Positions 48,925-59,190 of a DNA stretch of 64,000 nt are shown in pieces. The DNA comes from an uncultured Chloroflexus sp. GTDB taxonomy: Bacteria > Chloroflexota > Chloroflexia > Chloroflexales > Chloroflexaceae. A program made the position numbers and the translations under genes. Where the stretch lies: NCBI RefSeq assembly GCF_937951745.1, contig NZ_CALFBQ010000003.1:1-64000 (forward strand), in the 5' to 3' direction. Within the stretch, counting starts at the first letter, position 1, and the number at the start of each line of letters is the position of its first letter. The notes under the pieces are model-generated. The model made no database searches and was not told the origin of the DNA. It worked only from the letters and a program-made list of their open reading frames with translations.

Positions 48925-51792
48925 TTAGGACGCCAGTTTACTTGCGGGTGCAATCCCCAAGCGTTGGCGTAGATATTGTCCGGTTGGCGATGCCGGCATA
49001 GTTGCGATTACTTCCGGCGGACCGGCGCCGATCAAGTGGCCGCCCCGATCACCGCCTTCCGGCCCTAACTCGATCACCCAATCAGCCGCTGCAATCAGGT
49101 CAATGTGGTGCTCAACCACCAGCACAGTGTTGCCCGCATCGACGAGCCGTTGCAACACGGCTAATAGATGCTCAATATCAGCCAGATGCAAGCCAGTAGT
49201 CGGCTCATCGAGAATGTAAAGCGTGCGCCCGTTGCTGCGCCGGCTGAGTTCGGCGGCTAGCTTGATCCGCTGCGCTTCACCGCCGCTCAGCGTTGGCGCT
49301 GGCTGGCCGAGTTTCAGATAATCTAGCCCGACATCGTGGAGTGCCTGTAATCGTTCGGCGATAGCCGGCACGCGGGCAAAAAAGTCGAGCGCTTCGGTTA
49401 CAGTTAAATCGAGCACCTCGGCAATATTGAGGCCGCGGTAACGAATATCCAGTGTCTCTCGATTATACCGCGTTCCGCCGCATACGTCACACGTCACATA
49501 GAGATCAGGCAGAAATTGCATCTCGACTTGTATCAGACCCTCGCCGGCGCAATGTTCACAACGCCCGCCTTTAAGGTTGAAACTGAAGCGTGCCGCGTCG
49601 TAGCCGCGGGCTTTGGCTTCGTTGGTGGCGGCAAACAGGTTGCGGATCGGATCAAAAATCCGGCTGTAGGTGGCTGGATTCGAGCGTGGTGTGCGCCCAA
49701 TCGGGCTTTGATCAACCACGATCACGCGATCGAGGTGCTCGATGCCGAGCAAAGCATCGTGATCGCCGGCCCGCGCTTTGGCGCCGTGGAGCAGGTGGCT
49801 CAGGCGCGGTGCTAGCGTGTCGCCGATCAAGCTGCTCTTGCCACTGCCGCTTACCCCGCTCACCACCACCAAACAGCCGAGTGGGATGCGCACGTCGATG
49901 TTCTTCAAGTTGTTGGCCCGGCAGCCGCGTAGCTCAAGCCACGGCCCCTTGGCTGGACGGCGTTGGGCAGGAATGGAGATGCGGCGTTGCCCGCTGAGGT
50001 ACTGGCCAGTGAGCGAACGCGGCGCTGCCATGATCTCGGCCAATGTGCCGCTAGCCAGCACTTCGCCACCATGCGGTCCGGCTCCCGGCCCCATATCGAC
50101 GACCCAGTCGGCGGCGCGGATCGTCGCTTCATCGTGTTCGACCACTAGTACGCTATTGCCAAGATCGCGCAAGCGCGTCAAGGTGGCCAGCAAGCGATCG
50201 TGATCGCGGGGGTGTAACCCGCTGCTCGGTTCGTCAAGCACGTAGAGCACGCCGGAAAGGCCGGCGCCGACCTGCGTCGCCAAGCGCACGCGCTGCATTT
50301 CGCCGCCGCTGAGTGTGATCGCGGTGCGGTCAAGCGTGAGATACGGTAAGCCAACTTCGCATAAAAAACGTAGCCGTTGGCTGATCTCATACACAATTGG
50401 GCGGGCAATCGTCTGGTCACGCCCGCTCAGATCTGATCGTTCGAGCAATCCACGTGTCCATTCCAGCGCCGTGGCCACATTCATGCGATGCACATCCACA
50501 ATCGAGACACCGGCAACTGTGACTGCGCGCGCTTCCGGGCGCAAGCGCGCGCCGGCACACGCCGGACATACGCGCGGCGTGGTGTATTGGTCGAGCGCGG
50601 ATGGTTCATTGCCCGTGCGTTGTTCAGCCAAGCGGCGGCGCAGGTTGGGAATGACGCCTTCAAATTCGGTTTCAACGCTGCGGGTTTTGCCGTTGAGATG
50701 GTAGCGTAATGTGATCGGCTCGCCGCCGGTGCCATAGAGTAATGCGCTGATGATGTCAGGCGCAAGCGCTTGCACTGGGGTCTGCGGGTCGATACCGAAA
50801 TGCGCAGCGAATGAGACCAGCACATCGCGGTAGTACTGTTGGCTGCCGGCATCGCCCTCGCGCCACGGTGCAATTGCCTCGATCAGCGGCAGGCTGCGGT
50901 CAGGAATCACAAGTGCCGGGTCAACTTCGGGTACCACGCCTAAGCCATCACAGGTTGGGCAGGCCCCTTGCGGGTTATTGAACGAAAAATCGCGTGGTTC
51001 GAGTTTACCCAGTTCGATCAGGCCGTGGTGCGGGCAGGCGTAGCGTTCGCTGAGCAACAATTCTTCACCATCGATAATCTGCACAATTAACTGCCCGCCG
51101 CTCAGTTTCAACGCCGTTTCCACCGAGTCGGCCACCCGTACCCGATCGAGCGCCGGTGCGCCATCAGGGGTGCGGCGGATGATCAATCGGTCAACGACTG
51201 CCTCGATCGTGTGCGGACGGTACTTCTCTAACCTGATCGGCTCGTCAAGATCATGCACCACGCCGTCGATCCGGGCGCGGACAAACCCGCGTCGGCGGAT
51301 CTCGGCCAGCGCCGCTTCGGCTTCGCCGTTCAGTGGCGCCAACAATTGCACCCGCCGCTCAGCCGGCAACTCGACGATCAGATCGACCATCTGCTGTGGC
51401 GTATACCGGCGCAGCGGTGCAAAGCACTGTGGGCAATGTGGCTGGCCAATACGGGCAAAGAGCAGGCGCAAAAAGTCATAAATCTCGGTCACGGTGCCGA
51501 CTGTCGAACGCGGGTTGCGCGCGCCACTCTTTTGGTCAATCGCAATTGCCGGCGATAAGCCTTCGATCAGATCAACATCCGGCTTTTCGAGCTGGCCAAG
51601 TAACTGACGCGCATAGACCGATAAGCTCTCGACGTAACGGCGTTGGCCCTCAGCAAAGATCGTGTCGAACGCGAGCGAACTCTTCCCCGAACCAGACACG
51701 CCAGTCAACACGACGAACTTGCCGCGTGGGATGTCGAGGTCGATGTGTTTGAGATTGTGCGTCCGCGCGCCGCGAATGCGTATCCAGTCCAT
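48925..51792 (-). CDS. uvrA: excinuclease ABC subunit A
   Basis: [53 protein letters not shown], zinc-finger cysteines, [13 protein letters not shown]. Confidence 0.98.
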   Translation of the reverse strand: MDWIRIRGARTHNLKHIDLDIPRGKFVVLTGVSGSGKSSLAFDTIFAEGQRRYVESLSVYARQLLGQLEKPDVDLIEGLSPAIAIDQKSGARNPRSTVGTVTEIYDFLRLLFARIGQPHCPQCFAPLRRYTPQQMVDLIVELPAERRVQLLAPLNGEAEAALAEIRRRGFVRARIDGVVHDLDEPIRLEKYRPHTIEAVVDRLIIRRTPDGAPALDRVRVADSVETALKLSGGQLIVQIIDGEELLLSERYACPHHGLIELGKLEPRDFSFNNPQGACPTCDGLGVVPEVDPALVIPDRSLPLIEAIAPWREGDAGSQQYYRDVLVSFAAHFGIDPQTPVQALAPDIISALLYGTGGEPITLRYHLNGKTRSVETEFEGVIPNLRRRLAEQRTGNEPSALDQYTTPRVCPACAGARLRPEARAVTVAGVSIVDVHRMNVATALEWTRGLLERSDLSGRDQTIARPIVYEISQRLRFLCEVGLPYLTLDRTAITLSGGEMQRVRLATQVGAGLSGVLYVLDEPSSGLHPRDHDRLLATLTRLRDLGNSVLVVEHDEATIRAADWVVDMGPGAGPHGGEVLASGTLAEIMAAPRSLTGQYLSGQRRISIPAQRRPAKGPWLELRGCRANNLKNIDVRIPLGCLVVVSGVSGSGKSSLIGDTLAPRLSHLLHGAKARAGDHDALLGIEHLDRVIVVDQSPIGRTPRSNPATYSRIFDPIRNLFAATNEAKARGYDAARFSFNLKGGRCEHCAGEGLIQVEMQFLPDLYVTCDVCGGTRYNRETLDIRYRGLNIAEVLDLTVTEALDFFARVPAIAERLQALHDVGLDYLKLGQPAPTLSGGEAQRIKLAAELSRRSNGRTLYILDEPTTGLHLADIEHLLAVLQRLVDAGNTVLVVEHHIDLIAAADWVIELGPEGGDRGGHLIGAGPPEVIATMPASPTGQYLRQRLGIAPASKLAS

Positions 51793-51952
51793 TGCGTCAT
51801 TGCCTGTAGGGATAACACCGCCTATTGTCCTCTTCCTCTGCTATGCAGAATATCATGGTACCATAGACTTCGGTAATCCGCAGCAAATAGTCTGAGGCCC
51901 ACGCTAATGATTTCCATCAACGTGGACCTCTGCAACGTAAGAGCGCAACGGG

Positions 51953-52028
51953 TGGAGCCAATGGCCGGACTCGAACCGGCGACCGGCTGTTTACGAAACA
52001 GCTGCTCTACCGACTGAGCTACATTGGC
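51953..52028 (-). tRNA. tRNA-Thr (anticodon CGT)
   Basis: Reverse complement GCCAATGTAGCTCAGTCGGTAGAGCAGCTGTTTCGTAAACAGCCGGTCGCCGGTTCGAGTCCGGCCATTGGCTCCA folds as cloverleaf. Confidence 0.95.
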
Positions 52029-52230
52029 GTTATTGCCATTGAGGATTGTAGTCGAAGCAGGGCAGTTTGTCAAGCGGGAAGCGGTGCGGGCGTGGGGGGC
52101 CAGTGGGCGAGGGCCATCAGCTCGCACAGCAGGCTTTGTATACTGAGGCCGACCCTGAAGGGCCGAGCGAATGTGGGCCGAGCAAGGATGGGTTGAGCCT
52201 TTCCCGCCTGCGCAGGGGCTACGTAAACGG

Positions 52231-52256
52231 AACCCGACCCTGAAGGGCCGGGTTTT
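52231..52256 (+). terminator. hairpin AACCCGACCC-tgaa-GGGCCGGGTT followed by T-tract
   Basis: 10-bp stem with one mismatch then TTTT; intergenic. Confidence 0.5.
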
Positions 52257-52336
52257 TTCGATCGGATGTTCTCCTACCTCTCTCTTGCACGCAGGAGAGA
52301 GGGGCTGAAGCCGGCAAGATGGAGCCAGCAGTTTTC

Positions 52337-54448
52337 CTAATGGCTATGCGCTGCTTCCAGCTCCTTCTTATAGGCTTCGACAATCTGGTTGACCAGATGC
52401 GGCGGCACCTCTTCGTAGCCGGCAAAGTTGATCGAGAAGCGGCCACGGCCCTGCGTCATGCCACGCAGATCGGTGGCGTAACGCTGAATTTCGGCCAACG
52501 GCGCTTGGGCATGGATCACCGTCTTGCCGTTGCCGTGCGGCATCATCCCCTGCACCCGTCCACGGCGTGTGCTCATATCGCTCATCACATCACCGGCATA
52601 CTGATCGGGGACGATGATCTCCATGTTGTAGATCGGTTCAAGGATAATCACGCCGGCCTTCTGCGCAGCTAGCCGGAACGCCTCTTTCGCAGCGGTCTTG
52701 AAGGCGATTTCCTTCGAGTCGACCGGGTGTTCTTTGCCATCGAAGACCGCAGCGCGCACATCAACCACCGGGTTGCCCGAAATAATCCCCTCTTCCATCG
52801 CCTCGCGGATACCCTTCTCGATCGCCGGCATAAAGCCGCGTGAGATCACGCCCCCAACGATCTCGTTGACGAATTCGAGGGGGTCTTCGCGGTTGGGGTC
52901 GGGTGGCAGCGGCTCAACCCGCAGCGAGACATCGGCAAACTGGCCGGCGCCGCCGGTCTGTTTCTTGTGGCGATATTGGGCTGTGGCAATGGTGCGGATC
53001 GTCTCGCGATACGGGATGCGCGGCAGCTCAAGATCGATATTCACGTCGAACTTGCGCTTCATACGATCGGCGATGATCTGCAAGTGGGTTTCGCTAAGGC
53101 CGCTGAGCAAGGCTTCGCCGGTGCGCGCATCACGCGAGACGTGCAGCGACGGATCTTCCTCAATCATTCGGCTCAGCGCCGAGCTGAGCTTATCAAGATC
53201 GGTGCGGCTGCGCGGTTTGACCGTAGCGATAAAGGCCGGCGCCGGGAATGCGATTGGGCTGAGCTTCAGTGGGCGTGACGGTAAGCAGAGCGTGTCGTTC
53301 GTCTGCGTCTCGCCGAGCTTGGTGAGCAAGCCGATGTCGCCGGGGCCGACTGCCTCAACCTCAATCTGCTCTTTGCCGCGCGCGATGTAGACATGCGCGA
53401 TCCGCTCCTCTTTACGGGTGCGCGCATTCATTAGCGTCATGCCGGCGCGTACTTCACCTGAAAAGACCCGGAAATAGCTGAGCTTACCGTAGGTATCAGA
53501 CACCGTCTTGAAGACCAGTGCCGCCAGCGGTTCATTGCGGTTGGGGCGCAGTTCAACTTCAGCCTCGCTATTCGCATCGAGTGCGGTGGTCGTCTTGCGC
53601 CCAGCCGAGGGGATCGAGTCGATAATCCCGTTGAGCAACTGGGCAATCCCGACCACTTCCGTCGCCGAGCCGCAGAAGACCGGCACGATTGAGCCATCGG
53701 CAATGCCGGTGCGCAGCCCCAGCAACAGCTCTTCGCGGGTCAGCGCATCTTCGCCGCCTTCGAGATAACGTTCGATCAGATGATCATTGGTTGCCGCAAT
53801 TTTATCAATCAGGGCCGTGCGCCACTCGTGCATCAGCGCATTGAGTTCAGCCGGCACATCGGCCTCGATATAGCCACCGTCGTGTTTGGGGCTGGTCAGC
53901 CATGCCCGCTGCTGGCGTAGCGAGATAATACCCTTGAAGTCTTTGCCGGACCCAATTGGCAGATGCAGCGGAATCACCGCGGCATCGAGCACCTCGCGCG
54001 CCTGCTCGATCACGCGGTAGAAATTGGCATTCTCGCGGTCGAGCTTATTGACGAACAGAATGCGGGGAATGCGCTGCTCCACCGCCATTTCCCAGAAGAG
54101 TTCGGTGCCGACTTCGACACCGGCGCTGGCGTCGAGCACGATTACAGCGCCATCAATCACGCGCATTGCCGCCGCAGCTTCGCCAGCGAAATCGGCAGCG
54201 CCGGGCACATCAATCAGATTGATCTTGTCGCCGTTCCACTCAAGCGGTAAAACGCTGAGCGAAATAGACATCCCGCGTCGTTGCTCGTCGGGGTCGTAGT
54301 CACTGGTGGTTGACCCGTCCTCGACGCGCCCCATCCGCGGGATGGCGTGGGCCGTCATCAGCATTGCCTCGGCCAGCGTTGTCTTCCCGCTGCCGAGGTG
54401 ACCGAATATGCCGATGTTGTGGATCCTTTCCGGTTCGAACGCTCGCAT
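52337..54448 (-). CDS. elongation factor G-like translational GTPase (EF-G paralogue)
   Basis: IGIFGHLGSGKTTLAEAML, DVPGAADF, NKLDREN; divergent P-loop compared with canonical EF-G. Confidence 0.92.
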   Translation of the reverse strand: MRAFEPERIHNIGIFGHLGSGKTTLAEAMLMTAHAIPRMGRVEDGSTTSDYDPDEQRRGMSISLSVLPLEWNGDKINLIDVPGAADFAGEAAAAMRVIDGAVIVLDASAGVEVGTELFWEMAVEQRIPRILFVNKLDRENANFYRVIEQAREVLDAAVIPLHLPIGSGKDFKGIISLRQQRAWLTSPKHDGGYIEADVPAELNALMHEWRTALIDKIAATNDHLIERYLEGGEDALTREELLLGLRTGIADGSIVPVFCGSATEVVGIAQLLNGIIDSIPSAGRKTTTALDANSEAEVELRPNRNEPLAALVFKTVSDTYGKLSYFRVFSGEVRAGMTLMNARTRKEERIAHVYIARGKEQIEVEAVGPGDIGLLTKLGETQTNDTLCLPSRPLKLSPIAFPAPAFIATVKPRSRTDLDKLSSALSRMIEEDPSLHVSRDARTGEALLSGLSETHLQIIADRMKRKFDVNIDLELPRIPYRETIRTIATAQYRHKKQTGGAGQFADVSLRVEPLPPDPNREDPLEFVNEIVGGVISRGFMPAIEKGIREAMEEGIISGNPVVDVRAAVFDGKEHPVDSKEIAFKTAAKEAFRLAAQKAGVIILEPIYNMEIIVPDQYAGDVMSDMSTRRGRVQGMMPHGNGKTVIHAQAPLAEIQRYATDLRGMTQGRGRFSINFAGYEEVPPHLVNQIVEAYKKELEAAHSH

Positions 54449-54608
54449 GGCTGTCCTCCTTGACGCAAGCCCGCGCCCGATGGGCGTGTGCTGGAAAGGA
54501 AAAAATTTTTGTTAAGAACAGATTATCAGGGTTGTCATGGTTGCGTCAAGAGGGAACAGCGCAACACAACCTTTGCACAGCCAATTCACAGGGCAATCAT
54601 ATCATAGC

Positions 54609-54658
54609 GACGCACAGCAGTGTGTCTCCACCATCGTAGAGATGCACTGCTGTGCGTC
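54609..54658. terminator. 14-bp perfect hairpin GACGCACAGCAGTG / CACTGCTGTGCGTC downstream of uspA
   Basis: Arms 54609-54622 and 54645-54658. Confidence 0.5.
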
Positions 54659-54665
54659 TTTACGA

Positions 54666-55109
54666 TTACTTGGGGCGGATGACCAGTACCGGCGTGGGTG
54701 TGACCTGCACCACCTTTTGGGTGACGCTGCCGAACACCCAGCGGCTGATGCCGCTGCGGCCATGGGTTGCGATCACAATCAGATCGACATCGTGATTCTC
54801 AGCGTATTCAATAATTGCTTCAGCCGGCGGTAACGCGCTAATCTCGGTGTGTACCTGATAACCTTCGCTCTGGAACTGCTTGGCGATCTGATTGAGATAC
54901 TCTAACGCCTCTTGCTCCATCGTGGTGATCGCATCAGCCGTGGTCGCCAGCATACCGCTGTAATCAACGCTGGTGGTAAAGATCGGCGGCACCGCCCGCA
55001 GCAGCGTGATCTTCACCGTGCCTTCGTTGGCAGCGAGTGCGTGGACGTGGGGTAGCACTTGCTCGGCCAGCGCCGAGCCATCGAGCGGGACGAGAATGTG
55101 GCGGTACAT
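54666..55109 (-). CDS. universal stress protein (UspA family)
   Basis: MYRHILVPLDGSALAEQVLPH...VIATHGRSGISRWVFGSVTQKVV. Confidence 0.95.
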   Translation of the reverse strand: MYRHILVPLDGSALAEQVLPHVHALAANEGTVKITLLRAVPPIFTTSVDYSGMLATTADAITTMEQEALEYLNQIAKQFQSEGYQVHTEISALPPAEAIIEYAENHDVDLIVIATHGRSGISRWVFGSVTQKVVQVTPTPVLVIRPK

Positions 55110-55134
55110 CGCAACCTCCTTGTTGCTAGACTAT

Positions 55135-55464
55135 CTAGGGGCCAATATCGTCAAGCGGGCGCGGGTTCCAGCGCCGGTGCCCTTCGATCACCTGCGCTAA
55201 GCTGCCGTCGGCATTGAGCAAGAGGCGGAGGGAACGGCGCAGATCGCAGCTCGGCACAGTACAGACCGACGGATCAGTCATATCGTAAGGGCATTCGCCA
55301 ACGTTCTGGCATCGCGCCACCGAAACCGCGTAGCGCGGGCTTCCCGGCGGCCCGTCGAGGGTGCGCAAGATCAGTGGCGCGTATTGCAGATCGGGCGCGA
55401 TCGTGCGCAGATGCGCGCGGGCGCGCGCGATCATCGGATGTGGCGGTCGTTTCGGTCGTGCCAT
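55135..55464 (-). CDS. hypothetical protein
   Basis: 109 aa, Cys-containing (C..GECPY...CTVPSCDLRR). Confidence 0.5.
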   Translation of the reverse strand: MARPKRPPHPMIARARAHLRTIAPDLQYAPLILRTLDGPPGSPRYAVSVARCQNVGECPYDMTDPSVCTVPSCDLRRSLRLLLNADGSLAQVIEGHRRWNPRPLDDIGP

Positions 55465-55677
55465 AGCCTGAACCTTCCCGGCTTGAAGCTAATGCCAGCA
55501 GTCATTCTATGTACACGGTATCACAAATTCGGGCAACGAGAGGACAATAGCTCATAACCGTGTGTGAAGATTTTTGGACTAATATTCAATCTTTGATGAT
55601 TCGATATTTTGCCTTAGTTTTCCCTAAGAGATGCATGCGCATACTGTGCCGTCTTATTGCACGCACTCTCTACAACG

Positions 55678-55706
55678 GGAGCAGCGTTGCATGACAACGC
55701 TGCTCC
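55678..55706. terminator. 12-bp perfect hairpin GGAGCAGCGTTG-catga-CAACGCTGCTCC
   Basis: Short loop, followed by TTGCTTT, in a ~690-nt ORF-poor intergenic region. Confidence 0.5.
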
Positions 55707-56026
55707 TTGCTTTGCCACGCAATCCGTTGGAAATGGTGAGGTTGAAACAGGATGGTTGGCAAGATTATGGATAGTTCGGGATCGGTACGAGCAGGATAGC
55801 CGGGATCGGGGCGACTCAAACTCTACTGGATCAAATCCGATCTGGACGTGTGATCTGTCGGTGTGACTGGCTTTTGTCGAGGGTTCGGCAACGTTTGCTC
55901 TATTTGGATGAACATAATGCCCCGCTCGATAAGCCAATGTCGTAACAAGGATTATCAACATTTTTGTCAGAATATATTTAATGCCTTTATAACCTTTAAA
56001 TGTAAAATTAACCATTGAACAAGTAC

Positions 56027-56055
56027 TTGACAGGAAATGGCAACTTGTTTATGAT
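56027..56055 (+). promoter_or_regulatory. sigma70-type promoter TTGACA-N17-TATGAT upstream of mscL
   Basis: TTGACA 56027-56032, TATGAT 56050-56055. Confidence 0.6.
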
Positions 56056-56157
56056 CATGTCGTCAAATGTAATGTACAATTAGCGGTTTTTCTGGTTTCT
56101 GTTGATCTTGTTGGAGTGTAGCTTTTCATACTGTGGTGCTCGCAGGAAGGCGTTGGT

Positions 56158-56583
56158 ATGCTCAAGGAATTTCGCGAGTTTATTAGTCGGGGGAGTGTGC
56201 TTGATCTTGCAGTTGGCGTAATTATTGGCGCGGCATTCACTGCGATCATTAACTCACTGGTTGACGATATCATCAATCCGATCATTGGTTTGATCATTGG
56301 CGGGCGGGCTGATTTTCGCAATTACTTCATTCCGCTGGCTGGCCAGCCAGCGACGACGCTGGCCGAAGCGCAGGCGGCGGGGCCTGTGCTAGCGTATGGT
56401 TCTTTTCTGACTGCGGTGATTAATTTCCTGCTGATTGCCTTCGTGGTCTTTTTAATCGTGCGCACGGCCAACCGGATGCTCGCCAAACCTACTGAGCCAG
56501 CCGCGCCGCCGGCTCAGTCCGAGCCGACGCCAAGCGAACGATTGCTGGCCGAGATCCGCGATCTGTTGGCCAGACGCTCGTAA
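56158..56583 (+). CDS. mscL: large-conductance mechanosensitive channel
   Basis: MLKEFREFISRGSVLDLAVGVIIGAAFTAIINSLVDDIINPIIGL. Confidence 0.97.
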   Translation: MLKEFREFISRGSVLDLAVGVIIGAAFTAIINSLVDDIINPIIGLIIGGRADFRNYFIPLAGQPATTLAEAQAAGPVLAYGSFLTAVINFLLIAFVVFLIVRTANRMLAKPTEPAAPPAQSEPTPSERLLAEIRDLLARRS

Positions 56584-56732
56584 CTTCCCGGTGGTTGTGT
56601 GGAACTAGGACACAGGTACATTCGGGCATGACGGATTCTGACGATTCCAATCCGTGTTCCCGTGTCCCGTAAACTAAAGAACGAGGACACGGATAGGCAC
56701 CGAGCAAATCCGTGTCCCCTTCTCCGCTGCAT

Positions 56733-57845
56733 CTAAAACGAAATGGCCCGATCACCCAGCGCTGTACCCGGCCAGATCCTGATCCCGCGTTCGAGCCGGT
56801 TGTCTTGCCCGATCTGGCATTCATCGCTAATAACGGCGCCATCGGTCACGTGCGAACGCTCACCAATGCGATTGCCCGCGCCAAGCACACAATTGCGCAG
56901 CGTAGCGCCCTCCTCGATCACATTCCCATCCCACATTACCACGCCTTCGATCTGGCATTCCGGGCCGACTTCGCACCGCGCCCCAATCACTGTCGGGCCA
57001 ATGATCCGCGTGCCGCGCCCAATGCGCGTGCCGTGACCAATCACTACCGGGCCGACAATTTGGGCGCTGGAATGGATTTCGGCCTCGCCTTCGATCCAGA
57101 TCCGTTCGCCAATCTGCTGGCCACGAAAATGGTACTGCACTTTCCCGATCAGAATATCGTGGTGGACATCGAGGTAGGTTTGCGGTTTGCCGATGTCTGT
57201 CCAATAAGCGCGGGAAGGAAAGCCATACATGGGGTCGCCGGTCTGTAACACAACGGGGAAGAGTCCGCGCTCGAACATGTAGAATTGGTTTGGCGGCACG
57301 TAGCGGAAAATCTCCGGCTCGATCAGGTAAGTGCCGGCGTTGACAAGGTTGGTAGTAATGTCTTCCAGTCGCGGTTTTTCGAGGAAGCGGCGCACTCTAC
57401 CGTCACGGTCGGTTTCGACCAAGCCGAACTGGGTAGGATCATCAACCGGCGTGAGCGAGATCGTCACCTTGCTGCCACGCTCGCGGTGAAAATCGAGCAT
57501 CGCCTGCAAATCGAGATCGGTCATCACATCGCCGTTGAAGATAAAGGTGGTGCCGTCAAGCAGATGCTCAACATACTTGACTGCGCCGGCAGTGCCGCGT
57601 GGTTCAGGTTCTTCGATAATGTGCAACTTCATACCTAAGCGAGAACCATCACCAAGCGCAGCGCGGAAGCGGTCAGCCAGATATTGCACGGCAAGGATCG
57701 CTTCGCGGATGCCATAGTCGCGCAAGCGCAAGAGCATCCACTCAATGAACGGCTGATTGACCAGCGGCAACATTGGTTTCGGTGTGCGGCAAGTGAGGGG
57801 GCGCAAGCGCGTACCCTGACCGCCAACCAGAATGACAGCTTTCAT
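56733..57845 (-). CDS. NDP-sugar pyrophosphorylase (mannose-1-P guanylyltransferase-like)
   Basis: MKAVILVGGQGTRLRPLTCRTPKPMLPLVNQPFIEW, C-terminal hexapeptide repeats. Confidence 0.92.
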   Translation of the reverse strand: MKAVILVGGQGTRLRPLTCRTPKPMLPLVNQPFIEWMLLRLRDYGIREAILAVQYLADRFRAALGDGSRLGMKLHIIEEPEPRGTAGAVKYVEHLLDGTTFIFNGDVMTDLDLQAMLDFHRERGSKVTISLTPVDDPTQFGLVETDRDGRVRRFLEKPRLEDITTNLVNAGTYLIEPEIFRYVPPNQFYMFERGLFPVVLQTGDPMYGFPSRAYWTDIGKPQTYLDVHHDILIGKVQYHFRGQQIGERIWIEGEAEIHSSAQIVGPVVIGHGTRIGRGTRIIGPTVIGARCEVGPECQIEGVVMWDGNVIEEGATLRNCVLGAGNRIGERSHVTDGAVISDECQIGQDNRLERGIRIWPGTALGDRAISF

Positions 57846-57962
57846 AGCATTGCTTCTGTTGATAGGTTTGCCAATTAAACGATCCTGATACGGCTAGGCA
57901 CAGTATAGTGCCGGTAGACCACAAACAGTTTACCAATCGCTGGCAGTTTGGTGACGATTTTC

Positions 57963-58937
57963 TTAGCCAGCAGCCGCCAACGCCTCGGCGCGGACCCGTT
58001 GGCGCCAGTAGGTCAAAACATCGTGCAGGGTCTCGGGCAGGGTATAGCGCGGCTGCCAGCCGGTGCGCGCGCGTAGGCGGCTCGCGTCGCACACGACGAG
58101 CGGAATATCGATCGGGCGCATCAATTCGGGGTTGAGCCGTACCTCGACCGGCACCGTGCATTCGGCCAAGAGCATATCGAGCAACTCGCGCACCATAACG
58201 GCCTTTCCCGACCCAACATTGTACACTGCACCGCTTTCACCATGTTCGGCTAGCAGCGCGTAGGCTGCCACCACATCGCGCACATCGGAAATATCGCGTT
58301 GCGCAGCAAGGTTGCCCACCTGCACGACCGGCGGTTGCAAACCGAGTTCGATGCGAGCGATTTGGCGGGCAAAGGCTGCGGTCACAAACCGCTCGTTTTG
58401 GCGCGGGCCGATATGGGTAAAGGGTCGCACCCGCACCAGATCAAGCCCATGGCTGTAGTAGTATTGCAAGGCCAACAGACTCTGGGCCGCTTTACTAACG
58501 CCGTAGGGGCTGGTTGGGCGCAGGGGGGTATTCTCATCGATTGGCAAATCTTCGGGATCGATCTTGCCGTACTCTTCGTTCGTACCGATCACCAACACCC
58601 GGGTAGCCATACGGTATTCAATCAAGGTTAGAAAGATGTGGAGCGCGCCGAGGGTATTGGCGGCCAAGGTGCCGGCTGGATCGCGGAATGACTCGGGTAC
58701 GAAAGGTTGGCCGGCCAGATGGAAGATGATATGTGGCCGCACCTGCACGATAGCGCGCATCGTCGCCTCGGCGTCGGCCAGATCGGCTTGCACCAATTGC
58801 ACCTTGCCGGCAAGTTCGGGCAGCGCGATTGCAGACGAGCGCGACAACCCCCATACCTCCCAGCGCCCGCTGGCTAGCAAATACTCGGCAAGATGGCCGC
58901 CGACAAAACCGTTAATTCCGGTGATCAGTACACGCAT
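57963..58937 (-). CDS. NAD-dependent epimerase/dehydratase (GDP-4-dehydro-6-deoxymannose reductase-like)
   Basis: MRVLITGINGFVGGHLAEYLL, NEEYGKIDPEDLPIDENTPLRPTSPYGVSKAAQ. Confidence 0.9.
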   Translation of the reverse strand: MRVLITGINGFVGGHLAEYLLASGRWEVWGLSRSSAIALPELAGKVQLVQADLADAEATMRAIVQVRPHIIFHLAGQPFVPESFRDPAGTLAANTLGALHIFLTLIEYRMATRVLVIGTNEEYGKIDPEDLPIDENTPLRPTSPYGVSKAAQSLLALQYYYSHGLDLVRVRPFTHIGPRQNERFVTAAFARQIARIELGLQPPVVQVGNLAAQRDISDVRDVVAAYALLAEHGESGAVYNVGSGKAVMVRELLDMLLAECTVPVEVRLNPELMRPIDIPLVVCDASRLRARTGWQPRYTLPETLHDVLTYWRQRVRAEALAAAG

Positions 58938-59000
58938 CATCGTGATGACTGCAATCAGCGCGATACGCTGAGATTATATCGCGATTGATTGTGCATTTTA

Positions 59001-59029
59001 TTGACAGTGATTGTGCAACATGCTACAAT
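59001..59029 (+). promoter_or_regulatory. sigma70-type promoter TTGACA-N17-TACAAT upstream of the carH-like gene, overlapped by ATTGTGCA repeats
   Basis: TTGACA 59001-59006, TACAAT 59024-59029; GATTGTGCA at 58987-58995 and 59009-59017. Confidence 0.6.
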
Positions 59030-59190
59030 ATTGACAACATTGTACCACGCTTAGCGCAAGGCTTGTGCAGCACTCAATGTATTTGGGGAACGCACACGTA
59101 ATTGTGAACCGTGGTACGATATAGATCGGGTGTAAAGATTATGCGCCATCGCTACAGCACAGCTTGAGCGCTGGGAAGGGTCGCGGAACG

